NCBI GenBank assembly: GCA_000285855.2 | Contig: HE978651.1 | Span: 1 to 64,000, forward strand | DNA: 64,000 nt | Reading direction: 5' to 3' | DNA from: Ruminococcus sp. JC304 | GTDB taxonomy: Bacteria; Bacillota; Clostridia; Lachnospirales; Lachnospiraceae | In this document: positions 26,473 through 35,327 of the stretch, one piece after another | Position numbering within the stretch: position 1 is the first letter of the stretch | Layout of the letters: every line of letters starts with the position of its first letter | Made by a program: the position numbers and the translations under genes | The notes under the pieces: generated by a model | Seen by the model: only the letters and a program-made list of their open reading frames with translations | Database searches by the model: none | What the model was told of the DNA's origin: nothing

Positions 26473-28101
26473 ATGCAGAGTTATCAGGGAAAATCTGTGT
26501 ATAAGGGAATTGCAATGGGACCGGTTGTGGTTCTGAAGAAAAATGACTATCAGGTAAAACGTACACGGATTGAGGATCCGGAGGCGGAAATCAAACGAGT
26601 AGATGAAGCCCTGGAAAAATCTAAGGAGCAGCTCCAGAAGCTTTATGATAAAGCTGTTCAGGAGGTTGGAGAAGCAAGTGCTGCTATTTTTGAAGTACAT
26701 CAGATGATGCTGGAGGATGACGATTATCTGGAAGCAATCCAGAACACGATCCGTACAGAGCAGATCAATGCAGAGTATGCAGTAGCCGCTACAGGCGATA
26801 ATTTTGCTGAAATGTTTGCCTCCATGGATGATGATTATATGAAAGCACGTTCTGCAGATATCAAGGATATTTCAGAACGTCTGGTCCGTAATCTCAGCGG
26901 ACAGGATGATGCAGATTTAAGTTCTATTGAACCATCAATCATCGTGGCAGATGATCTGAGCCCAAGTGAAACGGTGCAGATGGACAAAGACAAGATCCTG
27001 GCATTTGTGACAGTTCACGGTTCCACTAATTCCCATACAGCAATCCTTGCACGTATGATGAATATTCCGGCACTGATCGGTGTGGATATGAATCTGGAAG
27101 AAATTCACACAGGAATGGAGGCAGTTGTAGATGGATTCCAGGGCACTGTGATCTTTGAGCCGGATGAGACTGTGAAAGCACAGACAACAGAGAAAATGGC
27201 GGAAGAAGCAGAGAAGCTCAGACTGCTCCAGGAACTTAAGGGTAAGGAAAATGTGACTCTGGATGGTCATAAAATCAATATCTATGCCAATATCGGAAGT
27301 GTTGGAGATATCGGTTATGTTATGGAAAATGATGCAGGAGGAATCGGCCTTTTCAGAAGTGAATTTCTGTATCTTGGCAGAAATGATTTCCCTACAGAGG
27401 AGGAACAGTTCCAGGCCTATAAGCAGGCGGTACAGATGATGGCAGGTAAGAAGGTGATCATCCGTACATTGGATATCGGAGCAGACAAGCAGGTAGATTA
27501 TTTTAATCTGGGCAATGAAGATAATCCGGCTATGGGTTATCGTGCAATCCGTATCTGCCTGAAGCAGCCGGAAATCTTCAAGACACAGCTTCGTGCTCTC
27601 CTGAGAGCAGCAGTATATGGAAATCTGTCTATTATGTATCCTATGATCACTTCCACTGAGGAAGTAAAGAAAATCTATGAGATCGTGGCAGAGGTTGAAG
27701 AGGAGCTGAAAGCACAGGAGATTCAGTACAAGATTCCTGAGCAGGGAATTATGATTGAAACTCCGGCAGCAGCGATCATCAGTGACAGACTTGCGGAAAT
27801 GGTAGATTTCTTCAGTATCGGTACCAACGACCTGACACAGTATACATTGGCTATTGACCGTCAGAATGAGAAACTGGATGAGTTCTATAATCCACACCAT
27901 GAAGCACTGCTTCGCATGATCCAGATGGTAGTGGACAATGCACATAAATGTGGAAAATGGGCCGGCATCTGTGGAGAACTGGGTGCAGATACGACCCTGA
28001 CTGAGGAGTTTGTACGCATGGGACTGGATGAACTGTCTGTGGCACCGTCTATGGTATTGAAACTGCGTAAGATCGTTCGGGAGATGAAGGTAGAAGAATA
28101 A
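26473..28101 (+). CDS. ptsI: PTS enzyme I (PEP-protein phosphotransferase)
   Basis: 542 residues, slightly shorter than the common ~570. The N-terminal HPr-binding/swivel region carries phospho-His188 in HGSTNSHTAILAR. The C-terminal PEP-binding TIM barrel has GGIGLFRSEFLYLGR, the RTLDIGADKQ block, MIETPAAA and SIGTNDLTQY. It transfers phosphate from PEP to HPr, whose gene lies 73 bases upstream. RBS AAGGAGG. The four genes ptsG-antiterminator-ptsH-ptsI form a self-contained general glucose PTS locus ending in a strong terminator. Confidence 0.96.
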   Translation: MQSYQGKSVYKGIAMGPVVVLKKNDYQVKRTRIEDPEAEIKRVDEALEKSKEQLQKLYDKAVQEVGEASAAIFEVHQMMLEDDDYLEAIQNTIRTEQINAEYAVAATGDNFAEMFASMDDDYMKARSADIKDISERLVRNLSGQDDADLSSIEPSIIVADDLSPSETVQMDKDKILAFVTVHGSTNSHTAILARMMNIPALIGVDMNLEEIHTGMEAVVDGFQGTVIFEPDETVKAQTTEKMAEEAEKLRLLQELKGKENVTLDGHKINIYANIGSVGDIGYVMENDAGGIGLFRSEFLYLGRNDFPTEEEQFQAYKQAVQMMAGKKVIIRTLDIGADKQVDYFNLGNEDNPAMGYRAIRICLKQPEIFKTQLRALLRAAVYGNLSIMYPMITSTEEVKKIYEIVAEVEEELKAQEIQYKIPEQGIMIETPAAAIISDRLAEMVDFFSIGTNDLTQYTLAIDRQNEKLDEFYNPHHEALLRMIQMVVDNAHKCGKWAGICGELGADTTLTEEFVRMGLDELSVAPSMVLKLRKIVREMKVEE

Positions 28102-28141
28102 TTGTAAAAAAGGATTGCAACTGTAAAATGTAAAATATATG

Positions 28142-28189
28142 CAGGGGGCTGACCGGGAGTACGGTCAGCCCCCTGAAATGTTTTTACCA
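28142..28189 (+). terminator. Terminator after ptsI
   Basis: Perfect 14-bp stem CAGGGGGCTGACCG/CGGTCAGCCCCCTG, then GTTTTT a few bases later. Also usable by the convergent gene. Confidence 0.88.
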
Positions 28190-28222
28190 GAATCAATGAG
28201 GATTTTTTCATTTAGAGGTTGT

Positions 28223-28672
28223 TTATTTATCTGGTCCATAATATCTGTCATCGCCGAAGCCAAGGATCAGCATGAAGATTGGCGGTAAGAAGATAAGGCC
28301 AATGGCGAATCCTGTGCCTCTGCCGAAGGCTCTTGCAAGCTTAATGCTGTACATAATGCTGATGACGACAAGTATGATTTTGATCAGTATGACAAGCATG
28401 TAGACCGTTAAGCTTTCGCTTATTTCCAGAGTTCCCTGCAGGTAAGAGGATACGATTCCCAGGATGAGAGTCAGCCAGAAATATGCTGGCTGCCATGCGA
28501 TTTTATAAGAAATATAATCGCCATATATTGGAATAATACTTTTCCATCCAGCCTCCCCTGCTTTGGTAAAGATTCTCCAGTTGGCAATGATCTGCAGAAG
28601 CCACCATGCGAATGCGATCATCAGATACATACCGCCCAAGAGCATCAGACTGCTGATTGCTATAAGTCCCAT
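28223..28672 (-). CDS. DUF5684-type small membrane protein
   Basis: 149 residues with about four membrane helices. It carries the family pattern NWRIFTKAGEAGWKSIIPIYGDYISYKIAW near residues 31-60 and the C-terminal GLIFLPPIFMLILGFGDDRYYGP, where the last residues are the typical cytosolic tail. Function is unknown; relatives are often near secretion or signal peptidase genes, which is not the case here. RBS AGGAGG precedes the ATG. It stands alone on the minus strand. Confidence 0.8.
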   Translation of the reverse strand: MGLIAISSLMLLGGMYLMIAFAWWLLQIIANWRIFTKAGEAGWKSIIPIYGDYISYKIAWQPAYFWLTLILGIVSSYLQGTLEISESLTVYMLVILIKIILVVISIMYSIKLARAFGRGTGFAIGLIFLPPIFMLILGFGDDRYYGPDK

Positions 28673-28790
28673 TTGAATTTCCTCCTGTTCTTCTTAAAAA
28701 TATGATGCATGTGAAAAAATATAGTATTGACATAGTCAAGTAGTTAAATTAATTAAAGCACATTCGTATTTTTTCGTCAATTATTATGGA

Positions 28791-29750
28791 TCAAATATCT
28801 TCTTTTTTACATTGTGACATTTGTACCCGGCGAACAAGGCTTCCGTAAAATGCTGCCAGAATCTGCTGGAACAAGGTTCCGATCATAACCGGAAACAGAC
28901 ATTCTGCAGGGAAATATGCACCGGCGATCACTGCACCGGCGCTGATATTACGCATGCCGGAGCCATAGATCATAGAAACGGTAGCTTCCTTATTCTGTTT
29001 CGTGACTATGGCGATCAGCCAGCCAATAGCATATCCACTGGCAGACAGTACCAGAATTACAGCTGTCACAGCCAGCCGTTCTCCATTCAGATGCTTTATA
29101 TAGGGAGAAACCTTGGAGGAATTGGAAGTCACCACAAAAATCAGGCACATTTTTGAAAAAGGTGCAAGTTTTTTTGGCCAGGTTTCCATTACTTTTCCAT
29201 GACTGAATTCATTAAGGCACATGGCGATCACTGCTGGAAGAGCAATCATAAATACCAGTTCTTTCATCATTCCAGCAGTATCCATTTTAATATTGGATCC
29301 AACCAGGATTTTCAGTGTGGCAGGAATCAGAAAGGGAGAAAGGATGGTATCCAAAATGACCAGTGAAAGGGAAAGGGGATTGTTTCCATTATAAATGGAT
29401 ACCCACATCAGGCTGATCACTGCAACAGGAACCGAAAACTCCAGTACAATTCCGGTAATATAATTAATATTTTCCGGAAAAAACAGAAGTCCCACACCAT
29501 AGGCGGTCACCGGAATCAGAATATGTAAAACCAGAAACATCAGGATCAGAGGAAGTGGACGTTTAAATACATTTGCTATATCCCGGAACCTGGATTTCAG
29601 TGCTCCGATAAAGGTCATAAAAGCAAAAACATAGGTGACATAAGGTACACCATGCCTTGCAATATCCGGAAAAAGTACGCCCACCATAAGGCAGACCGGA
29701 GTTACAAAGGGCATCCATTTTTCCATAAAGCTGTTAAATTTATTGAGCAT
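28791..29750 (-). CDS. Bile acid:sodium symporter family (BASS) transporter
   Basis: 319 residues, about nine or ten membrane helices. The family is recognised from VTPVCLMVGVLFPD, FAFMTFIGALKSRFRD, VPVAVISLMWVS and the glycine-rich YGSGMRNISAGAVIAG crossing motif. BASS proteins cotransport Na+ with bile acids or organic anions such as pantothenate or keto acids; the substrate is not predictable. The ATG at 29750 is preceded by GAGGTG at seven bases. The open frame extends upstream without a site. Confidence 0.87.
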   Translation of the reverse strand: MLNKFNSFMEKWMPFVTPVCLMVGVLFPDIARHGVPYVTYVFAFMTFIGALKSRFRDIANVFKRPLPLILMFLVLHILIPVTAYGVGLLFFPENINYITGIVLEFSVPVAVISLMWVSIYNGNNPLSLSLVILDTILSPFLIPATLKILVGSNIKMDTAGMMKELVFMIALPAVIAMCLNEFSHGKVMETWPKKLAPFSKMCLIFVVTSNSSKVSPYIKHLNGERLAVTAVILVLSASGYAIGWLIAIVTKQNKEATVSMIYGSGMRNISAGAVIAGAYFPAECLFPVMIGTLFQQILAAFYGSLVRRVQMSQCKKEDI

Positions 29751-29860
29751 ATTACACCTCGGATTTATTTGGTTGATTTTTTCTTTTATACATTTTATCA
29801 CAAAAAAGCATAAGTACAAGGTTACTGTTTACACACTACTATTTCGCGAGGTGTTTTGAC

Positions 29861-29950
29861 ATGAATATGCCAAAATCCCGAGACGTACAAGAACGATTTG
29901 ATAAGTACACAGGTATATTTGGTGGAAGTAATATATGTGAGATGATATAA
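29861..29950 (+). CDS. Possible 29-residue small protein
   Basis: Reading frame MNMPKSRDVQERFDKY... of 29 codons, with a good GAGGTG ribosome site seven bases before the ATG. Upstream lies a GTTTACAC-containing stretch. No homology is recognised and no promoter is obvious. It may be a fragment of a decayed gene or a leader peptide. Confidence 0.28.
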   Translation: MNMPKSRDVQERFDKYTGIFGGSNICEMI

Positions 29951-29958
29951 TGAAACAT

Positions 29959-29995
29959 CAGAGTGCGTTTGAAAAATGTTTTCCATAAGATGCAC
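29959..29995 (+). repeat. Dispersed repeat B, copy 2 (partial)
   Basis: AGAGTGCGTTTGAAAAATG...AAGATGCAC resembles the first two-thirds of the copy at 54919-54984. The closing arm is missing. Confidence 0.6.
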
Positions 29996-30153
29996 GGTGA
30001 ATAATCATAAGAAAATCTTAAGAATTTGTCCCTTTCATATTAAGATGCTTTGATTATTCTAATATTATAGCAATTCCATAAAATAAGAAGCCGGGATGTC
30101 TGTACATGAGAGATTTCAGACAGGCATTTCGGATGATGAGGGAGGTGTGTAAA

Positions 30154-30861
30154 GTGGCAAATATTCTGGTCTGTGATGATGATAAAGACATTGTAGAGGC
30201 AATCAGTATTTATCTGGAGCAGGAAGGCTATACGGTCCTGAAGGCATACGACGGTGTGGAGGCGATTAACGCATTGCGCAGTCAGTTGGTGGATCTGCTG
30301 ATCATAGATATTATGATGCCGAAGCTGGATGGCATCCGGGCTACTTTGAAGATAAGGGAAGAGAATCCTCTTCCGATTATTATTCTTTCTGCGAAATCAG
30401 AAGATGCAGATAAGATCCTTGGATTAAATGTAGGAGCAGATGATTATGTGACCAAGCCTTTTAATCCACTGGAACTGGTGGCGAGGGTGAAATCACAGCT
30501 TCGCAGATATACAAGGCTGGGATCAGCAGTACCTGTGGAGAATGCTCATATCTACGAGACAGGAGGTCTGAGTATAAATGATGATTTGAAGGAAGTCAGG
30601 GTGGACGGTGATGTGGTGAAGCTGACACCGATTGAGTACAATATCCTGCTTCTGTTGATGAAAAACCAGGGAAGGGTATTTTCCATTAATCAGATTTATG
30701 AAAACATCTGGAATGAGGAAGCAGTTGCAGCGGATAATACAGTGGCAGTGCATATCCGGCATATCAGAGAAAAAATTGAGATTAATCCAAGAGAGCCAAG
30801 ATACCTGAAGGTTGTATGGGGACTTGGATATAAGATTGAAAAAATTAACCGAATCAAGTAA
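30154..30861 (+). CDS. OmpR-family response regulator
   Basis: 235 residues. The receiver domain (1-~120) has acidic pocket DDD (8-10), phospho-acceptor Asp52 (IIDIMMP), Thr/Ser in SAKSED and Lys in TKPFNP. The C-terminal winged helix (~135-235) carries KLTPIEYNILLLL and NTVAVHIRHIREKIE. The start is the GTG at 30154, with GGGAGGTG upstream and the receiver domain beginning immediately. It pairs with the large histidine kinase 54 bases downstream. Its last residues and stop codon come from a dispersed repeat (TTAACCGAATCAAGTAA). Confidence 0.94.
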   Translation: MANILVCDDDKDIVEAISIYLEQEGYTVLKAYDGVEAINALRSQLVDLLIIDIMMPKLDGIRATLKIREENPLPIIILSAKSEDADKILGLNVGADDYVTKPFNPLELVARVKSQLRRYTRLGSAVPVENAHIYETGGLSINDDLKEVRVDGDVVKLTPIEYNILLLLMKNQGRVFSINQIYENIWNEEAVAADNTVAVHIRHIREKIEINPREPRYLKVVWGLGYKIEKINRIK

Positions 30862-30883
30862 TGGAGCGGATGATTTTATCCGC
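30844..30883. repeat. Dispersed repeat A, copy 2
   Basis: ATTAACCGAATCAAGTA followed by a GCGGAT-GATTTT-ATCCGC hairpin. It forms the last codons of the response regulator and the spacer to the kinase gene. Confidence 0.65.
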
Positions 30884-30915
30884 CTGATCGAAATGTAAAG
30901 GAAAGGGACAAAATT

Positions 30916-33588
30916 ATGAAGGGAAAAGGATACAGGAGCAATGCTGCCAAGACAGTTTGGATTATAATCGTACATCTGGCAGCAGTGGCGGCTGTGATAT
31001 GTGCAGCATTTTTTGTAATGATTTATCAGACGGGGATTCGTCTGGATGACAGAGGGAAAAGTTATATTCAGTCAGAGGGATTCAGGGAACGTCTGAATTC
31101 CAGAGGTACTGATATTCTGGCAAGTCTGTCAGCAAAAGAGGATATAGATTATCTTACAAACGCAGGTTCATCAGCAGTGATCGATCTGGCAGAGTTTAAA
31201 GAAAAGGAAATCAACCGTGATTCGTTGAGTGAGCTTTCTTTTAAGAATACATCTGGCGTGGCATATTCTGTAAAAGATCTGCTGGAGTGGGCGCAGGACT
31301 GGACCGGAGTTGGAGAGAGCTATGATTATGGAAGCCTTGACGATGCAGGGCAGTTTATCCAGTGTAAGGTCTCGGATGGCAGCAGTTATTATTTTTCTTT
31401 AAATGATTTTAAGAAGCTGGCGACAGATGGGATATTAAAGGTTAATTATGATCAGGATATCATGGAAGAGTATGATGATTCCTATGAGACAAAATTTGCA
31501 GAAAAAACAGAAAAACAGAAAATAGATGCTGCCATTGAGCTGGGTTACTGGAGCGATTCAGATGACCGAAGTCTGGGAAGTATTACAGATAAAGAACATA
31601 ATACAGAATATCCGGAGTTTTATTTCTGTGAGATAGAGGAATTTACAGAGAAATTCAAGCCTCAGGGTGCGGAAAGTCTTCCGGATGCAGTCAATTCCAG
31701 TACGGAATGGAATGGAAAACTTGAGGATGCCTACAGTGAACTGGCAAAGGTTCTGGACTGTATCAGAGTTGTTCAGGATGATATAAATGTCAGTGACTGT
31801 GCCATATCACTTACATCTGAATATCAGACGTCCGGAGACTATGAGGAAGGGAGTACCAATCTCACATATCTTTTCGCAGATAAAGAGAAAAAGACAATCT
31901 ATACAAACAGAAAAGCATACAGCAGCTATTCACAGCTGGAGCAGAACCTTGAGAAAATATTTAAGGAAAAAGCATATGCAGTTGTTTACCCGGAATTAAG
32001 TGAGTGTGTTACAAATATTCAGGATGCAGATCTGCAGATGTGGAATCATACCATTGATCAGAGCTTTGACACAAAGGATTTTATATTTGCAGTTTCGGTT
32101 GATACGAAATTTTCTGTGGCAGATTCCATGGCTGATGAGGCAGAGAACTATGAGACATATTCAAAGCTTATGTTTCCGATGCTGGCAGGAGCAATCTTTG
32201 GAAGTGTGCTCTGGCTGATCGGCATGGTGTGGCTGACTGTGACAGCAGGAAGGAAACCGGAGGATGAAGAAATCCATCTCAATGGATTTGACAGATGGTA
32301 TACAGAAATCGCGGCAGGAGCAGTGATCGGTATATGGCTGGCAGGAATGATCATATCGGGAACTTTGATCGCCAACTCATCATTGGGTTACAGTCATGTA
32401 GTAGTGACAGTGATTGTTACCTGTCTCATATGTGGAACTTATACAATGGCATGGTTTTTGATCGGATATCTCAGCCTGGTAAGAAGAATAAAAGCAGGAA
32501 CCTTATGGAAAAACAGTCTGATTAGAACAGTTCTGAAATGGATTGGAAAATGCAGTGGGAAGCTTGCCGATTTTGCCAGAGCTTTTTCCAGAAATACAGC
32601 AGAAAAAATAAAAGTTCTGCTTGTGGGAGGTGCATTTTTATTTTTGCAGTTCCTGATCATCGGCTGCGTATTCAGTGGTGCAGGAGTATTCCTGCTGGCA
32701 TTGATGGCTGTAGATGTGGCTGTTATGATTTTCGCCATCAGAAAAGCGGACGGACTGGATCTTATTATGGATGGTCTGAAAAAAATAAGCGATGGAGAAC
32801 TGCAATATAAGATCAAAACAGATACACTTACCGGAAAACAGAAGGTGATGGCAGAATATATCAACAATATTGGCAGTGGTCTGGATGCTGCTGTGGAAAA
32901 CAGCCTGAAAAAAGAAAGAATGCAGACTGAGCTGATCACAAATGTTTCCCATGATCTGAAAACACCTCTGACTTCCATTATCAATTATGTAGATCTGATG
33001 AAACGGGAAAATCCGACAGATCCGAAAATACAGGAATATTTACGCATCCTGGACGAGAAATCCCAGAGACTGAAGGTACTCACAGAGGATGTGGTAGAAG
33101 CATCCAAGGCAAGCACCGGAAACATTAAGCTGGAGATGAATGATATTGATTTTGTGGAAATGGTGCAGCAGGTGATCGGAGAATTTGAAGAGAAATTTCA
33201 GGAAAAAAATCTGACTATGATGGTACATTTCACAGATGAACCCTCCATTATTTACGCAGACGGTCAGAGAATGTGGCGTGTTCTGGAAAACGTATTCGGC
33301 AATGTTGTGAAGTACGCAATGGAAGGCACCAGAGTTTACGCAGAGATTAGTAACAGAAATAAAAAAGTAACCTTTTCCCTGAAAAATATTTCAGCACAGC
33401 CTTTGAATATCTCTGCGGATGAACTGACAGAACGATTTATCAGAGGAGATGTGGCGAGAAATACAGAAGGAAGCGGACTGGGATTATCTATTGCAAAGAG
33501 CCTGACAGAGCTGCAGGGCGGTGAGTTTAAACTGTATCTGGATGGGGATCTGTTTAAGGTAATGATCACATTTGCGGCGAAAAAATAA
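30916..33588 (+). CDS. Large membrane sensor histidine kinase
   Basis: 890 residues, unusually long. An N-terminal membrane helix (~14-36) precedes a ~385-residue extracytoplasmic region with no recognised domain. Several membrane helices follow (~420-620), then a HAMP-like linker (IMDGLKKISDGELQYKI), HisKA with His679 (NVSHDLKTPLTSI), and an ATPase domain with N box ENVFGNVVKYA and G box EGSGLGLSIAKSL. It should phosphorylate the response regulator upstream. The sensed signal is unknown. Related kinases occur with VanR-like regulators in Lachnospiraceae. Confidence 0.92.
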   Translation: MKGKGYRSNAAKTVWIIIVHLAAVAAVICAAFFVMIYQTGIRLDDRGKSYIQSEGFRERLNSRGTDILASLSAKEDIDYLTNAGSSAVIDLAEFKEKEINRDSLSELSFKNTSGVAYSVKDLLEWAQDWTGVGESYDYGSLDDAGQFIQCKVSDGSSYYFSLNDFKKLATDGILKVNYDQDIMEEYDDSYETKFAEKTEKQKIDAAIELGYWSDSDDRSLGSITDKEHNTEYPEFYFCEIEEFTEKFKPQGAESLPDAVNSSTEWNGKLEDAYSELAKVLDCIRVVQDDINVSDCAISLTSEYQTSGDYEEGSTNLTYLFADKEKKTIYTNRKAYSSYSQLEQNLEKIFKEKAYAVVYPELSECVTNIQDADLQMWNHTIDQSFDTKDFIFAVSVDTKFSVADSMADEAENYETYSKLMFPMLAGAIFGSVLWLIGMVWLTVTAGRKPEDEEIHLNGFDRWYTEIAAGAVIGIWLAGMIISGTLIANSSLGYSHVVVTVIVTCLICGTYTMAWFLIGYLSLVRRIKAGTLWKNSLIRTVLKWIGKCSGKLADFARAFSRNTAEKIKVLLVGGAFLFLQFLIIGCVFSGAGVFLLALMAVDVAVMIFAIRKADGLDLIMDGLKKISDGELQYKIKTDTLTGKQKVMAEYINNIGSGLDAAVENSLKKERMQTELITNVSHDLKTPLTSIINYVDLMKRENPTDPKIQEYLRILDEKSQRLKVLTEDVVEASKASTGNIKLEMNDIDFVEMVQQVIGEFEEKFQEKNLTMMVHFTDEPSIIYADGQRMWRVLENVFGNVVKYAMEGTRVYAEISNRNKKVTFSLKNISAQPLNISADELTERFIRGDVARNTEGSGLGLSIAKSLTELQGGEFKLYLDGDLFKVMITFAAKK

Positions 33589-33743
33589 AAGTAAGGAAGA
33601 TATATTGGAAAAATTCTCTGGTAAGTATGGGATATGTCTGATAAAATAAATATAATAGCAGATTCAAAGTGTGGGCAAAGATACAGAATAGTTTGTAGAT
33701 GTAAATTATCGTATCGGCATATTTATAACAGGGAGGTTTTTAC

Positions 33744-34199
33744 ATGAAGGTATTAAATTATGGTTCATTGAACGTGGATTATGTATATTCTGTGGATCAC
33801 ATTATTGTAGGAGGAGAAACACAGCATTCTTCCAAACTGGAGGTTTTCAGTGGGGGAAAGGGACTGAATCAGTCCATAGCTCTGGCGAAGGCAGGTGTGT
33901 CGGTTTATCATGCGGGAATTGTAGGATCAGATGGGGATATTCTTCTGGATGCATGTAAGGAAGCGGGAGTGAATACCAAATATATCCGCAGACTGCCGGT
34001 TAAGGGTGGACATACCATGATCCAGGTAGATAAGAATGCACAGAACTGTATCATTCTTTATGGCGGGACAAATCAGATGCAGACCAGAGAATTTGTAGAC
34101 GAAGTGCTTGCAGATTTTGGTGAGGGAGATTATCTGCTTCTTCAAAATGAAATTAATATGCTGGATTATATTATTGATCAGGCGTATGAGAAAAAATGA
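33744..34199 (+). pseudogene. PfkB-family sugar kinase, N-terminal part (frameshifted)
   Basis: 151 residues matching the first half of ribokinase-like PfkB kinases: NYGSLNVDYVYSVD, then the GG motif FSGGKGLNQSIALAKAG. It ends at a TGA directly after GAGAAAAAA. The second half of the kinase, including the catalytic Asp, continues in the -1 frame from 34196 with a 4-base ATGA overlap. One A lost from a seven-A run explains the break. A sequencing error, real mutation or ribosomal slippage on A6 are all possible. RBS GGGAGG precedes the ATG. Confidence 0.8.
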
Positions 34200-34630
34200 A
34201 GATTGTTATGAATCCATCTCCATTTGATGATAAGCTGAATACCTGTGATCTGGGCAAGGTTTATCTGTTTCTGCTGAATGAAATTGAGGGTGAGCAGATT
34301 ACAGGATACAAGGATAAGGATCAGATCCTGGATGCTATGGCAGAGAAATTTCCGAATGCCCGTTTTGTATTGACACTGGGCAGCGATGGAGCTGTTTATT
34401 ATGATGGAAAGGAAAAAGTATTCCAGGATATCTTCAAGGTAAAAGCTGTGGATACCACAGCTGCAGGCGATACGTTTACCGGATATTTCATTGCTGCAGT
34501 TATTGAAGGCAGAAGTGTGCAGGAGGCTCTGAGGATGGCTGCTAAGGCTTCTTCTATTGCAGTTTCCAGACCTGGGGCAACTCCTTCTATTCCAGCAATG
34601 GATGAAGTGAAGAGAGAACTGGGGATGTAG
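34196..34630 (+). pseudogene. PfkB-family sugar kinase, C-terminal part (frameshifted)
   Basis: 144 residues continuing the preceding kinase: MKIVMNPSPFDDKL, a LGSDGA strand, and the PfkB signature 2 DTTAAGDTFTGYF with catalytic Asp and the anion-hole AAGD. Alone it lacks the N-terminal substrate-binding half, so it should not be active unless joined by frameshifting. If repaired, the enzyme would be about 294 residues, normal for ribokinase or a related sugar/nucleoside kinase. Followed by a dispersed repeat and a terminator. Confidence 0.8.
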
Positions 34631-34632
34631 GA

Positions 34633-34697
34633 TTTTAACCGAATCAAGTAAGTCCCCTGCTTCAATTGCGAAAAGCAATAAACAGTGGGTGGGGACT
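34633..34697. repeat. Dispersed repeat A, copy 3
   Basis: TTTTAACCGAATCAAGTAAGTCCCC with a closing GGGGACT. It is very close to the copy at 19955-20027, but without the T run after the hairpin. Confidence 0.7.
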
Positions 34698-34721
34698 GAA
34701 ACAGAATAATGAAAGAATAGA

Positions 34722-34759
34722 ACAGGCAGATGCTGAATATGTAGCTGTCTGTTTTTTTT
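34722..34759 (+). terminator. Terminator downstream of the PfkB kinase
   Basis: ACAGGCAG/CTGTCTGT hairpin with a 15-base loop, followed by eight T residues. Confidence 0.75.
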
Positions 34760-34918
34760 CTTATGTCGAAAGATTAGACTTGTGGTATATTGTATCTGAG
34801 AGTATAATAAAAACTATATTTCTGAATTATTTACAGATAAATATTCTTGGCAGTTCTGCCAGAAAAAATCCCAGTTTATATAACAATTTGTAAAAAAATG
34901 AGTCAGCGGTAAATGATA

Positions 34919-34947
34919 TTGACATTATGGTATATATACCATAAAAT
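34919..34947 (+). promoter_or_regulatory. Toxin-antitoxin promoter with operator in the spacer
   Basis: TTGACA (34919-34924), 17-base spacer, TAAAAT (34942-34947). A perfect 20-bp palindrome TTATGGTATATATACCATAA (34925-34944) fills the spacer, the expected place for autorepression by the XRE antitoxin. Confidence 0.82.
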
Positions 34948-34961
34948 AAAAGAGGTATTGA

Positions 34962-35327
34962 ATGAAAAATTTTGAAATAATTTTTTATGAGGCGATAAAT
35001 GGAGAATGTCCTATAGAAGAGTTTCTAAACTCTCTTGATAAAAAAATGCGTGCAAAGTTAATAGGAATGATGGAAATTCTGGAAGAAAAGGGAAATATGC
35101 TAAGAGAACCTTATAGTAAATCTCTAGGAGAGGGAATTTTCGAATTAAGATGTAAATTTGGAAATGATATCACAAGAGTTTTATATTTTTTTATTTATGA
35201 GAGAAAGATAATATTGACAAATGGTTTTATAAAAAAGACCAGAAAAACACCAATAGAACAAATTCAGACAGCAAAAGCAAGGCGAAAAGATTTTTTAGAA
35301 AGGATGGAGCAGAATGAAAACGTTTGA
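34962..35327 (+). CDS. Type II toxin, RelE/HigB (phage Gp49-like) family
   Basis: 121 residues. The pattern is FEIIFYEAINGECPIEEFLNSLDKKMRAKL, then LREPYSKSLGEGIFELRCKFGNDITRVLYFF and LTNGFIKKTRKTP, typical of Gp49-like/HigB toxins that cleave mRNA on ribosomes. It overlaps the antitoxin gene by 14 bases, with toxin first as in higBA. Ribosome site AGAGG. The region is A+T-rich relative to its neighbours, consistent with a small acquired module. Confidence 0.9.
   Translation: MKNFEIIFYEAINGECPIEEFLNSLDKKMRAKLIGMMEILEEKGNMLREPYSKSLGEGIFELRCKFGNDITRVLYFFIYERKIILTNGFIKKTRKTPIEQIQTAKARRKDFLERMEQNENV

Noticed and set aside
26935-27945. 336-codon minus-strand frame
   Set aside because: Antisense to ptsI, no recognisable domain, His/Cys-rich shadow composition.
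19694-34678. Minus-strand frames at 19694-19999 and 34178-34678 that begin with nearly the same peptide (FA-EAGDLLDSVK)
   Set aside because: The similarity comes from both starting in copies of DNA repeat A; the remainder of each is antisense to real genes.
34666-34893. 75-codon plus-strand frame before the toxin gene
   Set aside because: Starts inside repeat A, crosses a terminator hairpin and has no family resemblance.
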